A stretch of 64,000 nt of DNA from an uncultured Pelagibacteraceae bacterium (GCA_902517455.1 CABYCN010000001.1:1-64000), one strand, 5' to 3'; shown: positions 29,745 through 44,752, counted from the first letter of the stretch. Notes: generated by a model from the sequence alone, not told the origin. Program-made: numbers and translations.

Positions 29745-31646
29745 ATGAGTATGAAAAATTTAGCTATGTGGGCTATAATAGTTTTTTTAACTATTGGTCT
29801 TTACAACATGTTTAAAAGTCCTCAATCAAATGTAAGAGCTGGAGATAAAGTAATTTTTTCAGAATTTCTAACTTCTGTTGATAATGGAGAAGTTGTTAAA
29901 GTTGAGATACAGGGTAACAATATTAAAGGTGTTTATTCCAATGGTAATAACTTTACCACCTATTCTCCTAACTTCCCAAATTTAATTGAAAAACTTTCAG
30001 AAAAAGGTGTCAGTATTTCAGCAGCTCCCATAGAGGAGAAGATGCCCTCTTTATTTGGAGTTTTACTTTCTTGGTTTCCTATGTTGTTATTAATTGCAGT
30101 TTGGATTTTCTTTATGAGACAAATGCAAGGAGGCAAAGGTGGAGCAATGGGATTTGGAAGATCAAAAGCTAAAATGATGAATGAGTTAAAAGGTAAAATT
30201 ACTTTTAATGACGTAGCAGGCGTAGAAGAGGCAAAAGAAGAAGTTGAAGAAATTGTTGAGTTTTTAAAAGATCCGAAAAAATTTAGTAGACTTGGTGGAA
30301 AGATACCAAGAGGCGCTTTGTTGGTTGGACCTCCTGGCACAGGAAAAACATTACTTGCCAGAGCTATTGCAGGTGAAGCTGGGGTACCTTTTTTTACTAT
30401 ATCCGGATCAGACTTTGTAGAAATGTTCGTTGGTGTAGGAGCTTCAAGAGTTAGAGATATGTTTGAACAAGGTAAAAAAAATTCACCATGTATAATTTTT
30501 ATTGATGAGATAGATGCAGTTGGTAGAAGTAGAGGGGCAGGTTTAGGAGGAGGAAATGATGAAAGAGAACAAACTTTAAATCAGCTTTTGGTAGAGATGG
30601 ATGGATTTGATACAAATGAGGGTGTTATAATAATAGCTGCAACTAATAGACCTGATGTATTAGACCCCGCTTTATTAAGACCAGGTAGATTTGATAGACA
30701 AGTTGTAGTTTCTAATCCTGATATTATCGGAAGAGAAAAAATTTTAAAAGTTCATGTAAAAAAAATTAAAATGGCACCTGATGTTAATTTGAGAACTGTT
30801 GCAAGAGGTACGCCTGGATTTTCTGGAGCAGATCTTGCGAATATTGTTAATGAAGCTGCCTTGCTTGCTGCAAGAAAAAACAAAAGAATAGTAACTTTGA
30901 ATGAATTTGAAGAAGCAAAAGATAAAGTAATGATGGGTGCAGAAAGACGATCAATGGTAATGACTGAAGACGAAAAAAAATTAACCGCATATCATGAGGG
31001 AGGCCATGCTCTAGTTTCATTTAATATGCCTAGTTATGACCCGATACATAAGGCTACAATTATTCCAAGAGGAAGAGCTTTGGGAATGGTAATGAACCTT
31101 CCTGAAAGAGATCAACATGGTCATTCAATTAAATACTTAAAGGCAAGACTGGCAGTTTGTTTTGGTGGAAGAGTTGCTGAAGAAGTAATATTTGGTAAAG
31201 ACAATATATCTACTGGTGCTGGTGGAGGCAGTGGATCAGATATCAATCAGGCCACACAACTGGCTAGGGCAATGGTAACTAAATACGGAATGAGTGAAGA
31301 AATGGGACCAGTTGAGTATGGCGAAAATCAAGAAGAAGTTTTTTTAGGAAGATCTGTTACACAAACACAATCAGTTTCAGAGGAAGTTGCTCAAAAAATA
31401 GATAAAGAAATTAGAAAATTGGTTGATGAGGGTTATAATAAAGCAAGAGAGATTTTGACTGACAAAATTGATGATTTACATAAAATTGCAAAAGCTCTTA
31501 TTACTTATGAAACTTTAACAGGTGAAGAAATTGAAAATATTATCAATAAAAATATATATCCAGCAGACAAACAAGATTTAAAAGTTGAAGATGAAAAAGG
31601 ATCTGCTATGGGCGCTTTGGGACTTAAACCAAAAATAGTTCACTAA
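29745..31646 (+). CDS. ftsH: ATP-dependent zinc metalloprotease FtsH
   Basis: [23 protein letters not shown]...[14 protein letters not shown]...[10 protein letters not shown] (HExxH variant HEGGH, as in FtsH). Confidence 0.98.
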   Translation: MSMKNLAMWAIIVFLTIGLYNMFKSPQSNVRAGDKVIFSEFLTSVDNGEVVKVEIQGNNIKGVYSNGNNFTTYSPNFPNLIEKLSEKGVSISAAPIEEKMPSLFGVLLSWFPMLLLIAVWIFFMRQMQGGKGGAMGFGRSKAKMMNELKGKITFNDVAGVEEAKEEVEEIVEFLKDPKKFSRLGGKIPRGALLVGPPGTGKTLLARAIAGEAGVPFFTISGSDFVEMFVGVGASRVRDMFEQGKKNSPCIIFIDEIDAVGRSRGAGLGGGNDEREQTLNQLLVEMDGFDTNEGVIIIAATNRPDVLDPALLRPGRFDRQVVVSNPDIIGREKILKVHVKKIKMAPDVNLRTVARGTPGFSGADLANIVNEAALLAARKNKRIVTLNEFEEAKDKVMMGAERRSMVMTEDEKKLTAYHEGGHALVSFNMPSYDPIHKATIIPRGRALGMVMNLPERDQHGHSIKYLKARLAVCFGGRVAEEVIFGKDNISTGAGGGSGSDINQATQLARAMVTKYGMSEEMGPVEYGENQEEVFLGRSVTQTQSVSEEVAQKIDKEIRKLVDEGYNKAREILTDKIDDLHKIAKALITYETLTGEEIENIINKNIYPADKQDLKVEDEKGSAMGALGLKPKIVH

Positions 31647-31651
31647 AATAA

Positions 31652-32701
31652 ATGCCTAGATATTACACAAGGGCGTGTAATTTCTATTATGGTTCGAAAT
31701 CTAAATTTCTAGTAAAGCAGAAAAAAGCTATTCCATTGAATGGTAATAGTGAAATTTCTTTTGATAAAATAGAAATTATTTCAAGAAAAACTCAAAAAAA
31801 AATTCCTCTAAAAAAGATCAATTCTCTCCCAAAAAATTTAAGAAAGTTAGTAAAAAAGAATCTTAAACTTATTTCTCAAAAAAAAAAAAGTTTTGAAAAT
31901 TTTAATTTTCGAAATAACCCAAATATAATGGGTGTTTTGAATATGACACCAGATAGTTTTTCTGATGGTGGAAAATTTAATAAATATAATTTAGCAATAA
32001 AACAATTAAATTATCTTTTTCAAAGTGGTGCTAATTTAGTTGATATTGGGGGTGAGTCTACCAGGCCAGGTTCTAAGCCTGTTAAGTCTAGTATAGAATG
32101 GGATAGAATAAAAGATGTTCTAAAAAAAATAAATAAAAAAAATATGGTATCCTTAGATACTAGAAAATCAGAAATTATGGAAAGAGGTATAAATTTGGGA
32201 GTAAATTTGATTAATGATGTCTCTGGATTTAATTATGACAAAAACTCAATAAATATTATAAGAAAGTATAAGATACCATTTGTACTTCAGCACTCGCTTG
32301 GAAATCCTGACAAAATGCAAGATAATCCAAAATATAAAAATGTTTTATTAGATATTTATGATTTTTTTGAAGAAAAGATAAAATTTTTTAAAAGTGTAGG
32401 CATAAATCATAATAAAATTATCCTAGATCCAGGCGTAGGATTTGGAAAAAATTTGAAACATAATATGACAATAATCAAAAATATATCAATTTACCATTCT
32501 TTAGGACTCCCTATACTACTTGGTATATCAAGAAAAAAATTCATTAAAGAAATATCGTCTGACAATGATAGTTCTTTAAGATTAGGAGGAACTATTAGTT
32601 CAAGTTTATTCGCAATGATGCAAGGTGTTCAAATATTAAGAGTGCATGATGTAAATGAGGTAATTCAAAGTATTAAAGTATTTAAAGAGCTAATTAAATA
32701 A
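31652..32701 (+). CDS. folP: Dihydropteroate synthase
   Basis: NIMGVLNMTPDSFSDGGKF...VDIGGESTRPGSKPV...ILDPGVGFGKN. Confidence 0.95.
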   Translation: MPRYYTRACNFYYGSKSKFLVKQKKAIPLNGNSEISFDKIEIISRKTQKKIPLKKINSLPKNLRKLVKKNLKLISQKKKSFENFNFRNNPNIMGVLNMTPDSFSDGGKFNKYNLAIKQLNYLFQSGANLVDIGGESTRPGSKPVKSSIEWDRIKDVLKKINKKNMVSLDTRKSEIMERGINLGVNLINDVSGFNYDKNSINIIRKYKIPFVLQHSLGNPDKMQDNPKYKNVLLDIYDFFEEKIKFFKSVGINHNKIILDPGVGFGKNLKHNMTIIKNISIYHSLGLPILLGISRKKFIKEISSDNDSSLRLGGTISSSLFAMMQGVQILRVHDVNEVIQSIKVFKELIK

Positions 32702-32703
32702 AG

Positions 32704-34029
32704 ATGAAATACTTTGGTACAGATGGAATTAGAGGACCCGTTAATAGCAAAAACATAAATGGAGATATGTTTTTTAGATTTGGATTAGCTGCTGGTAAAT
32801 ATTTCACAAATTTAAAAAAAAAAAAACAAATAGCTATAATTGCTAAAGATACAAGACTTTCAGGTTATGCTCTTGAGCCTGCATTAGTCTCAGGATTAGC
32901 GTCTGCAGGGATGCATGTTTATACACTAGGACCATTACCAACTAATGGTCTGGCTATGTTAACAAAATTGATGCATGCTAATTTAGGTATAATGATAACG
33001 GCATCTCACAATTTATTTGATGATAACGGTTTAAAATTGTTTGGGCCTGATGGATTAAAATTGTCTGATAAAATAGAAAAAAAAATTGAACATTTGATTG
33101 ATAGCGAAGCCCAGAAACATTTGGCTAAACCTAAGTTTTTAGGTCGAGTTGAAAGATTAGAGACAGGCACAAAAGAATATATTAGAATTCTCAGAAAAAG
33201 AATTCCATACAATTTTAAAATAAAAAATATGAAAGTCGTATTAGATTGTGCGAATGGGGCTGGATATAAGTCGGCACCTAAAATACTTAGATCTTTAGGA
33301 GCTAAATTAGTAGTTCTAGGTAATAAACCAAATGGTTTCAATATCAATAAAAATTGTGGATCAACTTTTCCAGAAAAACTTAAAAAAAACGTAAAAAAAC
33401 ATAAAGCGCATTTAGGGATTTCTTTAGATGGAGATGCAGATAGAGTAATAATGTGTGATGAGAAGGGATCAATAATTGATGGTGATCAAATTATAGCAGC
33501 CTTAGCAGTTTTTTGGAAAAAAAAAAAAATTCTCAAGGGTGGGGTTGTTGGAACTTTAATGTCAAATTATGGATTAGAAAATTTCTTTAAAAGAAAGAAA
33601 ATTAAATTTATTCGAGCTAATGTTGGTGACAGATATGTAAAAGAAATTATGCAAAAAAAGAAATTTAATTTAGGTGGAGAACAATCAGGTCATATAATTC
33701 TTGGAAAATTCGCAACAACAGGTGATGGACTTTTAGTTGCTCTGGAGGCTATTAAAGCATTAGATAAAAACTTAAAAGCCAGTAATTTTTTTAATGTATT
33801 TAAGAAAATACCTCAAAAATTAGAAAACGTAAATTTTGAAGATAATGACATACTCCATAAATTGCCTGTAAAAAAAGCAATCAAGATTGCAAAAAAAATG
33901 ATTAAAGGACATGGAAGAATTCTTGTTAGAAAATCCGGGACAGAGCCCAAAATAAGAATAATGGGTGAAAGTGAAAACTTAGCATTACTAAATAAATGTA
34001 TTAAAATTATAAAAAAAACAATTAACTAA
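32704..34029 (+). CDS. glmM: Phosphoglucosamine mutase
   Basis: MKYFGTDGIRGPVN...GIMITASHNLFDDNGLKLFG...GISLDGDADRVIMCDEKG...ILVRKSGTEPKIRIMGE. Confidence 0.97.
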   Translation: MKYFGTDGIRGPVNSKNINGDMFFRFGLAAGKYFTNLKKKKQIAIIAKDTRLSGYALEPALVSGLASAGMHVYTLGPLPTNGLAMLTKLMHANLGIMITASHNLFDDNGLKLFGPDGLKLSDKIEKKIEHLIDSEAQKHLAKPKFLGRVERLETGTKEYIRILRKRIPYNFKIKNMKVVLDCANGAGYKSAPKILRSLGAKLVVLGNKPNGFNINKNCGSTFPEKLKKNVKKHKAHLGISLDGDADRVIMCDEKGSIIDGDQIIAALAVFWKKKKILKGGVVGTLMSNYGLENFFKRKKIKFIRANVGDRYVKEIMQKKKFNLGGEQSGHIILGKFATTGDGLLVALEAIKALDKNLKASNFFNVFKKIPQKLENVNFEDNDILHKLPVKKAIKIAKKMIKGHGRILVRKSGTEPKIRIMGESENLALLNKCIKIIKKTIN

Positions 34030-34030
34030 A

Positions 34031-37025
<2,995 letters not shown>

Positions 37026-37065
37026 AAAGAGTTTATCTAATTAATATTATATTTTTTTCAATATT

Positions 37066-38043
37066 TTATTTATACGTGTTTCTTAGCATTTTCAAAATTA
37101 TTTCAAGCTCTTGTGGCAAAATTGAGTTAAATATCATATCTTTGTTTTTTTTGGGATGTATGAATCCAATAGTTTTAGCATGAAGAAATTGTCTATTTAA
37201 ATTAGTAAGTTTTTTTTCTAAAATTGGATCAATATTCTTTAATTTCTTAAACCTTTTTTTATATTTATCATCACCCACAATACTGTTTCCCAAATAATTC
37301 ATATGAACTCTAATTTGGTGAGTTCTACCAGTTTCTAATTTACATTCTAAAAAACTTAATGTTGGTGTATTTTTATTTTCAAAAATTTCTGTTGTCTTAT
37401 AATTTGTAATAGCTTTTTTTCCCTTAATACTACTTACCTCCATCATTTGTCTATTTTTAGAACTTCTGGTAATCAGTGTTTCAATTTTTCCTTTAGAGGG
37501 TCTAAGCTTCCCCCAAATTAGTAATTGATAAATTCTAGTGATTGAATGTTTGCTGAATTGATTTGAAAGATGTTCGTGAGTTTGATTGTTTTTTGCAATG
37601 ACAACTAACCCAGACGTATTCTTGTCTATTCTATGAACAATTCCAGGTCTTAGTTCATGACCGATATTAGACAATGAGTTTTTATTATAATCTAACAAAG
37701 CATTTACTAGTGTGTTATCTAAATTTCCCGCACCGGGGTGCATTACAATTCCTGCAGGCTTATTTAAAACGATTAAATCTTTGTCTTCATAAATAATATC
37801 TAGTTTATACTTAAAGGGCTTTAGTGACATTTTTTTTGGATTAGGAATAATTAACTCTAATAAATCACCTGCAGAGACCTTTTTTGAAGGATTTTCAATG
37901 ATCTTATAATTTAACTTTAATTTTTTGTTTAAAATTAAACTTTTAATTCTGGTTCTACTGATTTCATTCTCTTTTTTATTAATAAAAGCATCTACCCGCA
38001 TGTTTTTAACTCCATCTTCAACAATCAAATTTATTTTTTTCAT
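37066..38043 (-). CDS. rluD: RluA/RluD-family 23S rRNA pseudouridine synthase
   Basis: VLNKPAGIVMHPGAG...LRPGIVHRIDKNTSGLVVIAK...ETGRTHQIRVHMNYLG. Confidence 0.92.
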   Translation of the reverse strand: MKKINLIVEDGVKNMRVDAFINKKENEISRTRIKSLILNKKLKLNYKIIENPSKKVSAGDLLELIIPNPKKMSLKPFKYKLDIIYEDKDLIVLNKPAGIVMHPGAGNLDNTLVNALLDYNKNSLSNIGHELRPGIVHRIDKNTSGLVVIAKNNQTHEHLSNQFSKHSITRIYQLLIWGKLRPSKGKIETLITRSSKNRQMMEVSSIKGKKAITNYKTTEIFENKNTPTLSFLECKLETGRTHQIRVHMNYLGNSIVGDDKYKKRFKKLKNIDPILEKKLTNLNRQFLHAKTIGFIHPKKNKDMIFNSILPQELEIILKMLRNTYK

Positions 38044-38066
38044 AAAATGTTATATCAGTATTATAT

Positions 38067-38143
38067 GCGCTTGTAGCTCAATTGGATAGAGCGCCTGACT
38101 TCGGATCAGGAGGTTCTGGGTTCGACTCCTAGCAAGCGCGCCA
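38067..38143 (+). tRNA. tRNA-Arg (TCG)
   Basis: GCGCTTGTAGCTCAATTGGATAGAGCGCCTGACTTCGGATCAGGAGGTTCTGGGTTCGACTCCTAGCAAGCGCGCCA; anticodon loop CTTCGGA; perfect acceptor stem; encoded CCA. Confidence 0.96.
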
Positions 38144-38144
38144 T

Positions 38145-38936
38145 TTATTCACCCATATTTATCAGAGTTCCTTTAATGCGTGCTTTTAAGAAAGAGAAAT
38201 AAAACGAAATAATTCCACACATTAGATAAATAAAATTTAAATAATATGCTTGTTTTAAATTTTCATAATTTACAAAATTATTTAATAAAATGTTTCTTGT
38301 TTCATCAAAAATATAAACTAGTGGCAAACATTTAGCTATAGTTTGAAAGAAGCTAGGAAGGATTTCTATTGGATAATATATACAACCTAAAGGAGCCAGT
38401 AAAAACAAAGATGACCAGGCAATATTTTCAAAAGAGGGTCCAAATCTCATTAGACCAGCACTGACGAATAAACCCAATGTAATTCCAAAAATATATAGAC
38501 TTAAAAATAAAAAAAGAAGTGGAAAACCTAATTTTAAAACTGAAACTCCAAATAAAGGAGATGTTAATATAATTGCTGGCACTAAACCAATTAATGTTCT
38601 TATCAGTGCTGTAAAAATAAGTGATGTTATTATTTCTTTCAACTTTAAAGGGGCAATAAATAAATTAGTAAAGTTTCTAGACCAAATTTCTTCTAAAAAA
38701 AGCATATTAAAACTTATGCTAGATCTAAAAAGAATATCGTATAGAATTGCACATGTAAGAATTACTCCTAGAGTATTATTATAATAATCGCTGTAAATTG
38801 AAAAAAACTTAGAAATAAAACCCCAAAGAATAATCTGAATAGTTGGCCAATAAACAAGATCTAAAATTCGTGGTAGAGAACTTTTTATTAGATAAAAATG
38901 TCTTAAAAAAAGACCATACATTTTGTTAAAATTCAT
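38145..38936 (-). CDS. ABC-2 type transporter permease
   Basis: Six hydrophobic segments; paired with the upstream ATPase by ATGA overlap. Confidence 0.85.
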   Translation of the reverse strand: MNFNKMYGLFLRHFYLIKSSLPRILDLVYWPTIQIILWGFISKFFSIYSDYYNNTLGVILTCAILYDILFRSSISFNMLFLEEIWSRNFTNLFIAPLKLKEIITSLIFTALIRTLIGLVPAIILTSPLFGVSVLKLGFPLLFLFLSLYIFGITLGLFVSAGLMRFGPSFENIAWSSLFLLAPLGCIYYPIEILPSFFQTIAKCLPLVYIFDETRNILLNNFVNYENLKQAYYLNFIYLMCGIISFYFSFLKARIKGTLINMGE

Positions 38937-39661
38937 ATTTTTTCTCTTGATAATTTTAAAAAAACTTCTTCCATATTTTTTCTCCCATGTTTTTTGATCA
39001 GTTCTTTTGGACTACCTTTATCAATAATTGATCCTTTATTCATCATTAACACTGAGGAACATAGTCTTTCTACTTCAGCCATATTATGAGAGGCCAATAA
39101 AATTGAAGTTTCATTTTCTTTTTGATATTGTTCTAAAAAACTCCTTACAAAATCTCCAGTTTCAGGATCAAGGGATGCAGTTGGTTCGTCTAAAAGTAGA
39201 ATAAATGGATCATTAATAATTGATTTGGCAAGAGATACTCTATTCTTCTGTCCAGAAGATAGCTCACCAGTGATCTTATTTAAAATTTCATTTAGTCTAA
39301 GTTTTTCACAAAGATATTCAATTTTTTCTTCTAAATTTTTAATGTCATAAAGCCTACAGTAAACTTCTAGATTTTGCTTTACAGTAAGTTTTTTTGGTAA
39401 TTCAACATAAGGAGAAATAAAATTTAAATTTTCTAACAAACTGACTCTTTTAGTTTCGATTTCAATTCCATTTATTAGCACTTTTCCACTTGATGGTTTT
39501 AACAATCCTAAAATCATTCCAATAGTAGTGGTTTTTCCGCATCCATTAGGACCAAGAATTCCAATAATTTGATTTTTATTTAATTTAAAAGAAATATTCT
39601 TCACTACTTCTTTATCATTATAAATTTTAGACAAGTTAATTAGTTCAAGTGGTGTTCTCAT
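38933..39661 (-). CDS. ABC transporter ATP-binding protein
   Basis: GILGPNGCGKTTTIGMILGL Walker A; LSSGQKNRVSLAKSI signature; LLLDEPTASLDPE Walker B. Confidence 0.95.
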   Translation of the reverse strand: MRTPLELINLSKIYNDKEVVKNISFKLNKNQIIGILGPNGCGKTTTIGMILGLLKPSSGKVLINGIEIETKRVSLLENLNFISPYVELPKKLTVKQNLEVYCRLYDIKNLEEKIEYLCEKLRLNEILNKITGELSSGQKNRVSLAKSIINDPFILLLDEPTASLDPETGDFVRSFLEQYQKENETSILLASHNMAEVERLCSSVLMMNKGSIIDKGSPKELIKKHGRKNMEEVFLKLSREKI

Positions 39662-40593
39662 TAAAATTTTGATGCCCTGAGTAGCCTATCGTTAATAGTT
39701 TTTCCTAAACCTTTATTAGGTATTTTATCTACTGCTATTGATTTATAGTTATTTTTTTTTATTTTTCTTAAAGTGCTATACAAATTTTTTGCTGCTTCAT
39801 TTAAATTACCCTTATTAGATAAAAAAAAATAATTTACTTTATTTGGTTTTTTTTTTTTTAACATCAAATAAGCTTCTCCATCTTTAATTTTTTTTACATT
39901 TAATCTGATAGGGATACCAGGAGAATAATGAAGTTTTGATTGACCAGGGGAAGAAACTTTTGATGGATTAATACTTTTTACAATTTTTTTGTTTAATGTT
40001 TTTCTAATAATTGAAAGTTCCAAGCCTCCTAATCTTAATATTTTTGGTTTATTTCTAAGATCCACTATCGTTGACTCAAGCCCGATTGATGATTTTCCAC
40101 CCTTAAGAATATATTTAATTTTTTTACCAAAATCTTCTTTCACATCGGTTGAGTGAACAGCACTTATTTTTGATGAAATATTTGCGCTAGGGGCTGCCAG
40201 AGGAAATTTTAAACTTCTTAATAAATTTCTTGTCACAGGATGTTTTGGAAATCTTACTGCTAAAGTTTTCTTTTTATTAGTTGCGATCTTAGAAATTTTT
40301 GAATTTCTTTTTAAATCTAAAATAAATGTTATTGGTCCAGGGCAAAATTTTTCATAAAGTTTAAGAAATTTATTATTAAAGTTACAATCTTTTTTTAGAT
40401 CTAAGTTATTATAGTAATGAACTATAAGAGGGTTATTTCTTGGTCTTTTTTTTAATCTAAATATTTTTTTACATGCAACATCTGAATAAGCATTCCCTGC
40501 CAACCCATAAACAGTTTCAGTAGGTATAGCTACACATTCACTTTTATTTAGTAGTTTTTGGGCTTTTTTAATATTTGCAAGATTAATTTTCAT
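39661..40593 (-). CDS. L-threonylcarbamoyladenylate synthase (Sua5/TsaC)
   Basis: VAIPTETVYGLAGNAYSDVACKKIFRLKKRPRNNPLIVH...LAAPSANISSKISAVH...GLESTIVDL. Confidence 0.94.
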   Translation of the reverse strand: MKINLANIKKAQKLLNKSECVAIPTETVYGLAGNAYSDVACKKIFRLKKRPRNNPLIVHYYNNLDLKKDCNFNNKFLKLYEKFCPGPITFILDLKRNSKISKIATNKKKTLAVRFPKHPVTRNLLRSLKFPLAAPSANISSKISAVHSTDVKEDFGKKIKYILKGGKSSIGLESTIVDLRNKPKILRLGGLELSIIRKTLNKKIVKSINPSKVSSPGQSKLHYSPGIPIRLNVKKIKDGEAYLMLKKKKPNKVNYFFLSNKGNLNEAAKNLYSTLRKIKKNNYKSIAVDKIPNKGLGKTINDRLLRASKF

Positions 40594-40613
40594 GTATTAT
40601 TTGAGAGTAATAT

Positions 40614-40868
40614 ATGAAAGATAAAAATTTACCAAATGATTATAATTCTCAATCTCTCGAGGAATTAACTAAAAAAGCCAATAAGATGATTGAGGATTTA
40701 GAGAATCAAAAAGATCTAGAAAATTCAATAGAAAAATATCAAAATTTACTAAAACTCAATAATATTATTGAAAATAAGTTCAAAAAAAATGCTAAAAATA
40801 TTAGTAAACAAACTAAAGAAAATATTCTGGAAGTAATTTCAAAAAAAAATGCAAAAAGAATTAAATAA
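40614..40868 (+). CDS. xseB: Exodeoxyribonuclease VII small subunit
   Basis: SLEELTKKANKMIEDLENQKDLENSIEKYQNLLKL; upstream of ispA-dxs as in many bacteria. Confidence 0.8.
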   Translation: MKDKNLPNDYNSQSLEELTKKANKMIEDLENQKDLENSIEKYQNLLKLNNIIENKFKKNAKNISKQTKENILEVISKKNAKRIK

Positions 40869-41721
40869 AATTGCCAAAGATACCAATTTGTTTTTAAAAA
40901 GATTTATTAAAAAACAAAAAAAATCGGAATTAATTATTCCAATGCAATATGGTTTATTTTCTGGTGGTAAGAAAATAAGATCAAAAATTTTAATTGATAT
41001 TGGATTTTTATTTAAGTTAAATTATAGGTCTTTGATTATAATTGGGTCTGCAATTGAATGTATTCATGCATATTCTTTAATTCATGATGACCTTCCTTGT
41101 ATGGATAACGATTTAATCAGACGTGGAAAACCAGCAACACATGTAAAATTTGGCCAGTCCACTGCTGTATTAGCTGGTAACTCACTTCTGACTATGGCTT
41201 TTGAAATTTTAAGTCACAAAGATTTAAATGTTTCTGAAAAAATTAAAATAAATCTAATTAATAAAATTTCTGAAAGTTCTGGACATTTGGGTATAGCTGG
41301 TGGCCAGTATTTAGACTTAAGTTATGAGCATAAAAGAATTTCTAAAAAAAGAATTATTGAAATGGAAATCAAAAAGACAGGTAAACTTTTTAGCTTTTGT
41401 TGTGCAGCTCCTTTAATCTTGAAAAAAATGAGCAAGAATGAAATCAAGAAATTTGAAAGTATAGGTGCAGATATAGGGTTACTATTTCAATTAGCTGATG
41501 ATTTGATTGATATAAAAAGCAATTCAATAATAGCAGGAAAAAAAACCGGTAAGGATAAATTAAAGGGTAAAGCTACTCTAATTAGTTTACTAGGACATAA
41601 AAATACTATTAAATATGCTAATAAATTAATTTTAAAAATAAATGATAGATTAAAAAAGTATGGTTCAAGAGCGAGAAAATTATCTGAAACTTTAGACTAT
41701 ATTTTGAATAGAAATAAATGA
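40849..41721 (+). CDS. ispA: Polyprenyl (farnesyl/geranyl) diphosphate synthase
   Basis: [27 protein letters not shown]...[11 protein letters not shown]. Confidence 0.94.
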   Translation: MQKELNKIAKDTNLFLKRFIKKQKKSELIIPMQYGLFSGGKKIRSKILIDIGFLFKLNYRSLIIIGSAIECIHAYSLIHDDLPCMDNDLIRRGKPATHVKFGQSTAVLAGNSLLTMAFEILSHKDLNVSEKIKINLINKISESSGHLGIAGGQYLDLSYEHKRISKKRIIEMEIKKTGKLFSFCCAAPLILKKMSKNEIKKFESIGADIGLLFQLADDLIDIKSNSIIAGKKTGKDKLKGKATLISLLGHKNTIKYANKLILKINDRLKKYGSRARKLSETLDYILNRNK

Positions 41722-43631
41722 ATAAAGATCAAAGATTATTAGAACAGATAAATTTTCCTTCTGATTTAAAAAAAATTCCTGAGTCACAGTTACAAAAAGT
41801 AGCCGACGAGTTGAGAGAGGAAATGATAGATGCAGTCTCTGTTACTGGAGGACATCTTGGAGCGAGTCTTGGAGTTGTTGAGTTAAGTGTAGCACTACAT
41901 TATATTTTTAATACCCCTAATGATAAATTGATATGGGATGTAGGTCATCAGTGTTATCCACATAAAATTTTAACAGGGAGAAAAGACAGAATTAGAACCC
42001 TAAGACAAGGTGGGGGACTTTCTGGTTTTACAAAAAGGTTAGAGAGCGAATATGATCCTTTCGGTGCAGCACATAGTTCAACTTCATTATCCTCAGCCTT
42101 AGGTATAGCTGTTGCAAATAAGCTTTCAAATAAATCAGATAATGTCGTAGCTGTTATTGGTGATGGTGCAATAAGTGCAGGTATGGCATATGAGGCAATG
42201 AATAATGCAGGTGCCTCAAAAACTAAAATGATTGTAATATTAAATGATAATGACATGTCTATTGCTAGGCCTGTTGGAGCTATGGGTACTTATTTAGCTA
42301 AAATTTTTTCAGGCAAGATCTACTTCAGTTTAAGAGAGACAATTAAACTTATCACATCAGCATTTTCAAAAAGATTTACTGCTCAAGCAGGTAAAGCAGA
42401 AGATCTTCTTAGATCTGCTGTGACAGGAGGCACTTTGTTTAGTTCACTAGGATTCTATTACATCGGCCCGATAGATGGACATGATTTGAGTTCCTTAATC
42501 CCAATTTTAAAAAATGCAAGAGACTCTAAACATGAGGGCCCAATTTTGATTCACATTAAAACAAAAAAAGGTAAAGGATATTCTTTCGCTGAGATAGCAA
42601 AGGACAATTACCATGGAGTATCTAAATTTAATGTCAAAACAGGAAAACAATTTAAAAGCACAAGTAAATTACCTTCTTATACTAAAGTGTTTGCAAATAC
42701 TTTGATTGAACATGCAAAAAAAGATAGTAAAATAGTTTCTATAACTGCGGCAATGCCAGATGGAACAGGCTTGGACAGCTTTCGTAAGGAGTTTCCAGAG
42801 AGAACATTTGATGTTGGGATTGCAGAACAACATGCAGTTACATTTGCAGCCGGTTTGGCTACAGAAAACTATAAACCATACGCTGCTATTTACTCAACAT
42901 TTTTGCAGAGAGCATATGATCAAGTAGTTCATGATGTGGCTATTCAAAGCTTACCGGTCAGGTTTGCAATTGATCGGGCAGGACTAGTGGGTGCAGATGG
43001 GCCAACTCACGCAGGTAGTTTTGATACTACTTATCTGTCGACATTGCCAAATTTTATAGTGATGGCGGCTAGCGATGAAGCTGAGCTAGTAAGAATGATT
43101 AATACATCAACAGTAATAAATGATAGGCCTTGCGCTTTTAGATACCCAAGGGGGACTGGATTGGGATCAGTTTTGCCTTCGATTAACGAAAGGATAGAAA
43201 TAGGAAAATCTAGAATTATTTGTGAGGGAAAAAAGCTAGCTATTTTAAATTTTGGTGCAAGATTGAATGAGTCACTTAAAGCAGCAGAAAATTTAAAAAA
43301 AAAAGGTGTTCACATAACAATTATAGACGCAAGATTTGCAAAACCTTTAGATGAAAATCTGATTTGGCAATTAGCAACAACACACGAAGCGATTATAACT
43401 ATTGAAGAAGGATCTATAGGAGGGTTTGGTTCTCATGTAGTTGATTTTTTAACAAAAAAAGGATTGTTGGATAATAATTTAAAATTTAGGTCAATGATGC
43501 TTCCAGATATCTTTATCGATCAAGACACACCAGATAATATGTATAAAATTGCGAATTTAGATTCAAGTTCTATTGAGGAAAAAGTTCTCGATGTTTTAAA
43601 CTCAAATATTGTATTACAAAAACAAAATTAA
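41718..43631 (+). CDS. dxs: 1-deoxy-D-xylulose-5-phosphate synthase
   Basis: [45 protein letters not shown]...[21 protein letters not shown]. Confidence 0.97.
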   Translation: MNKDQRLLEQINFPSDLKKIPESQLQKVADELREEMIDAVSVTGGHLGASLGVVELSVALHYIFNTPNDKLIWDVGHQCYPHKILTGRKDRIRTLRQGGGLSGFTKRLESEYDPFGAAHSSTSLSSALGIAVANKLSNKSDNVVAVIGDGAISAGMAYEAMNNAGASKTKMIVILNDNDMSIARPVGAMGTYLAKIFSGKIYFSLRETIKLITSAFSKRFTAQAGKAEDLLRSAVTGGTLFSSLGFYYIGPIDGHDLSSLIPILKNARDSKHEGPILIHIKTKKGKGYSFAEIAKDNYHGVSKFNVKTGKQFKSTSKLPSYTKVFANTLIEHAKKDSKIVSITAAMPDGTGLDSFRKEFPERTFDVGIAEQHAVTFAAGLATENYKPYAAIYSTFLQRAYDQVVHDVAIQSLPVRFAIDRAGLVGADGPTHAGSFDTTYLSTLPNFIVMAASDEAELVRMINTSTVINDRPCAFRYPRGTGLGSVLPSINERIEIGKSRIICEGKKLAILNFGARLNESLKAAENLKKKGVHITIIDARFAKPLDENLIWQLATTHEAIITIEEGSIGGFGSHVVDFLTKKGLLDNNLKFRSMMLPDIFIDQDTPDNMYKIANLDSSSIEEKVLDVLNSNIVLQKQN

Positions 43632-43636
43632 TTTAT

Positions 43637-44719
43637 CTAGCCACATTGAGCTTTATTCATTAGATAATGGTCTAGTAAAACACACGAGAGCATAGCTTCA
43701 CCTACTGGTACGGCCCTAATCCCCACACAAGGATCATGCCTACCTTTAACATTTATAGTGGTATTTTTTCCAAATTTATTTATTGTTTTTCTACTTTTTA
43801 GAATTGAAGAAGTTGGTTTTACAGCAAATGATACAATTATTTCTTGACCTGATGAAATACCTCCAAGAATTCCACCTGCATTATTTGAAGCGAATTTCAT
43901 TTTTTTTTTGTTTTGAGAAATTTCATCTGAATTTTCTTCTCCTGATAACTGAGCAGAATTCATCCCAGAACCAATATTAACGCCTTTTACTGCGTTTATG
44001 CTCATCATAGCTGAAGCTATATCAGAGTCTAGTTTTGAGTAAATTGGTGCGCCTAACCCAGATGGTACACCATTGGCTCTTACTTCAATAACAGCACCAC
44101 AAGATGAACCAGCTTTTCTAATACTTAACAAATATTTTTCCCATATCTTTATCATTGATTTATCTGGACAAAAGAATGGATTTTTATAAATTACTTTATC
44201 GTCCCATTTTTTAGTATCACACCCTAGAATACCAAGTTGTGTAACAGCAGCAGAAATTTTAAATCTTTTTCCAATCTTTTTTTCTAAAACTTTTTTTGCT
44301 ACAGCCCCCGCTGCAACTCTTGAAGCTGTTTCTCTAGCTGACGATCTACCACCACCTCTATAGTCTCTAATCCCATATTTCTTGAAATAAGTGAAATCAG
44401 CATGTCCTGGTCTAAATTTGTCTTTTATATCATCATAATCTTTTGATCGCATATCTTCGTTATAGATTATCAATGAGATGGGAGTACCAGTTGTTTTACC
44501 TTCAAAAACCCCAGAGAGAATTTGAACCTTATCACTTTCCTTTCTTTGAGTAGTGAATTTAGATTGTCCTGGTTTTCTTTTGTCTAGCTCCTTTTGGATA
44601 TCTTCCTCCTTTAATTGAATTAAAGGTGGACATCCATCAATTATACAGCCAATAGCAGGACCATGAGACTCTCCCCAAGTTGTAAAGCGAAAAACCTTTC
44701 CAAATGTATTAAATGACAT
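43637..44719 (-). CDS. aroC: Chorismate synthase
   Basis: [23 protein letters not shown]...[24 protein letters not shown]...[18 protein letters not shown]. Confidence 0.97.
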   Translation of the reverse strand: MSFNTFGKVFRFTTWGESHGPAIGCIIDGCPPLIQLKEEDIQKELDKRKPGQSKFTTQRKESDKVQILSGVFEGKTTGTPISLIIYNEDMRSKDYDDIKDKFRPGHADFTYFKKYGIRDYRGGGRSSARETASRVAAGAVAKKVLEKKIGKRFKISAAVTQLGILGCDTKKWDDKVIYKNPFFCPDKSMIKIWEKYLLSIRKAGSSCGAVIEVRANGVPSGLGAPIYSKLDSDIASAMMSINAVKGVNIGSGMNSAQLSGEENSDEISQNKKKMKFASNNAGGILGGISSGQEIIVSFAVKPTSSILKSRKTINKFGKNTTINVKGRHDPCVGIRAVPVGEAMLSCVLLDHYLMNKAQCG

Positions 44720-44752
44720 TATTTATATTATATAGATTATTTTGTTAAAATT

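Noticed and set aside
29960-30340. 126-aa minus-strand ORF
   Set aside because: Antisense to the conserved ftsH N-terminal region; no recognisable domain or spacing of its own.
31652-31915. About 88-aa N-terminal extension of folP as a novel domain
   Set aside because: Alphaproteobacterial DHPS proteins commonly carry a similar N-terminal YYxR...PLNG-type extension, so not considered new.
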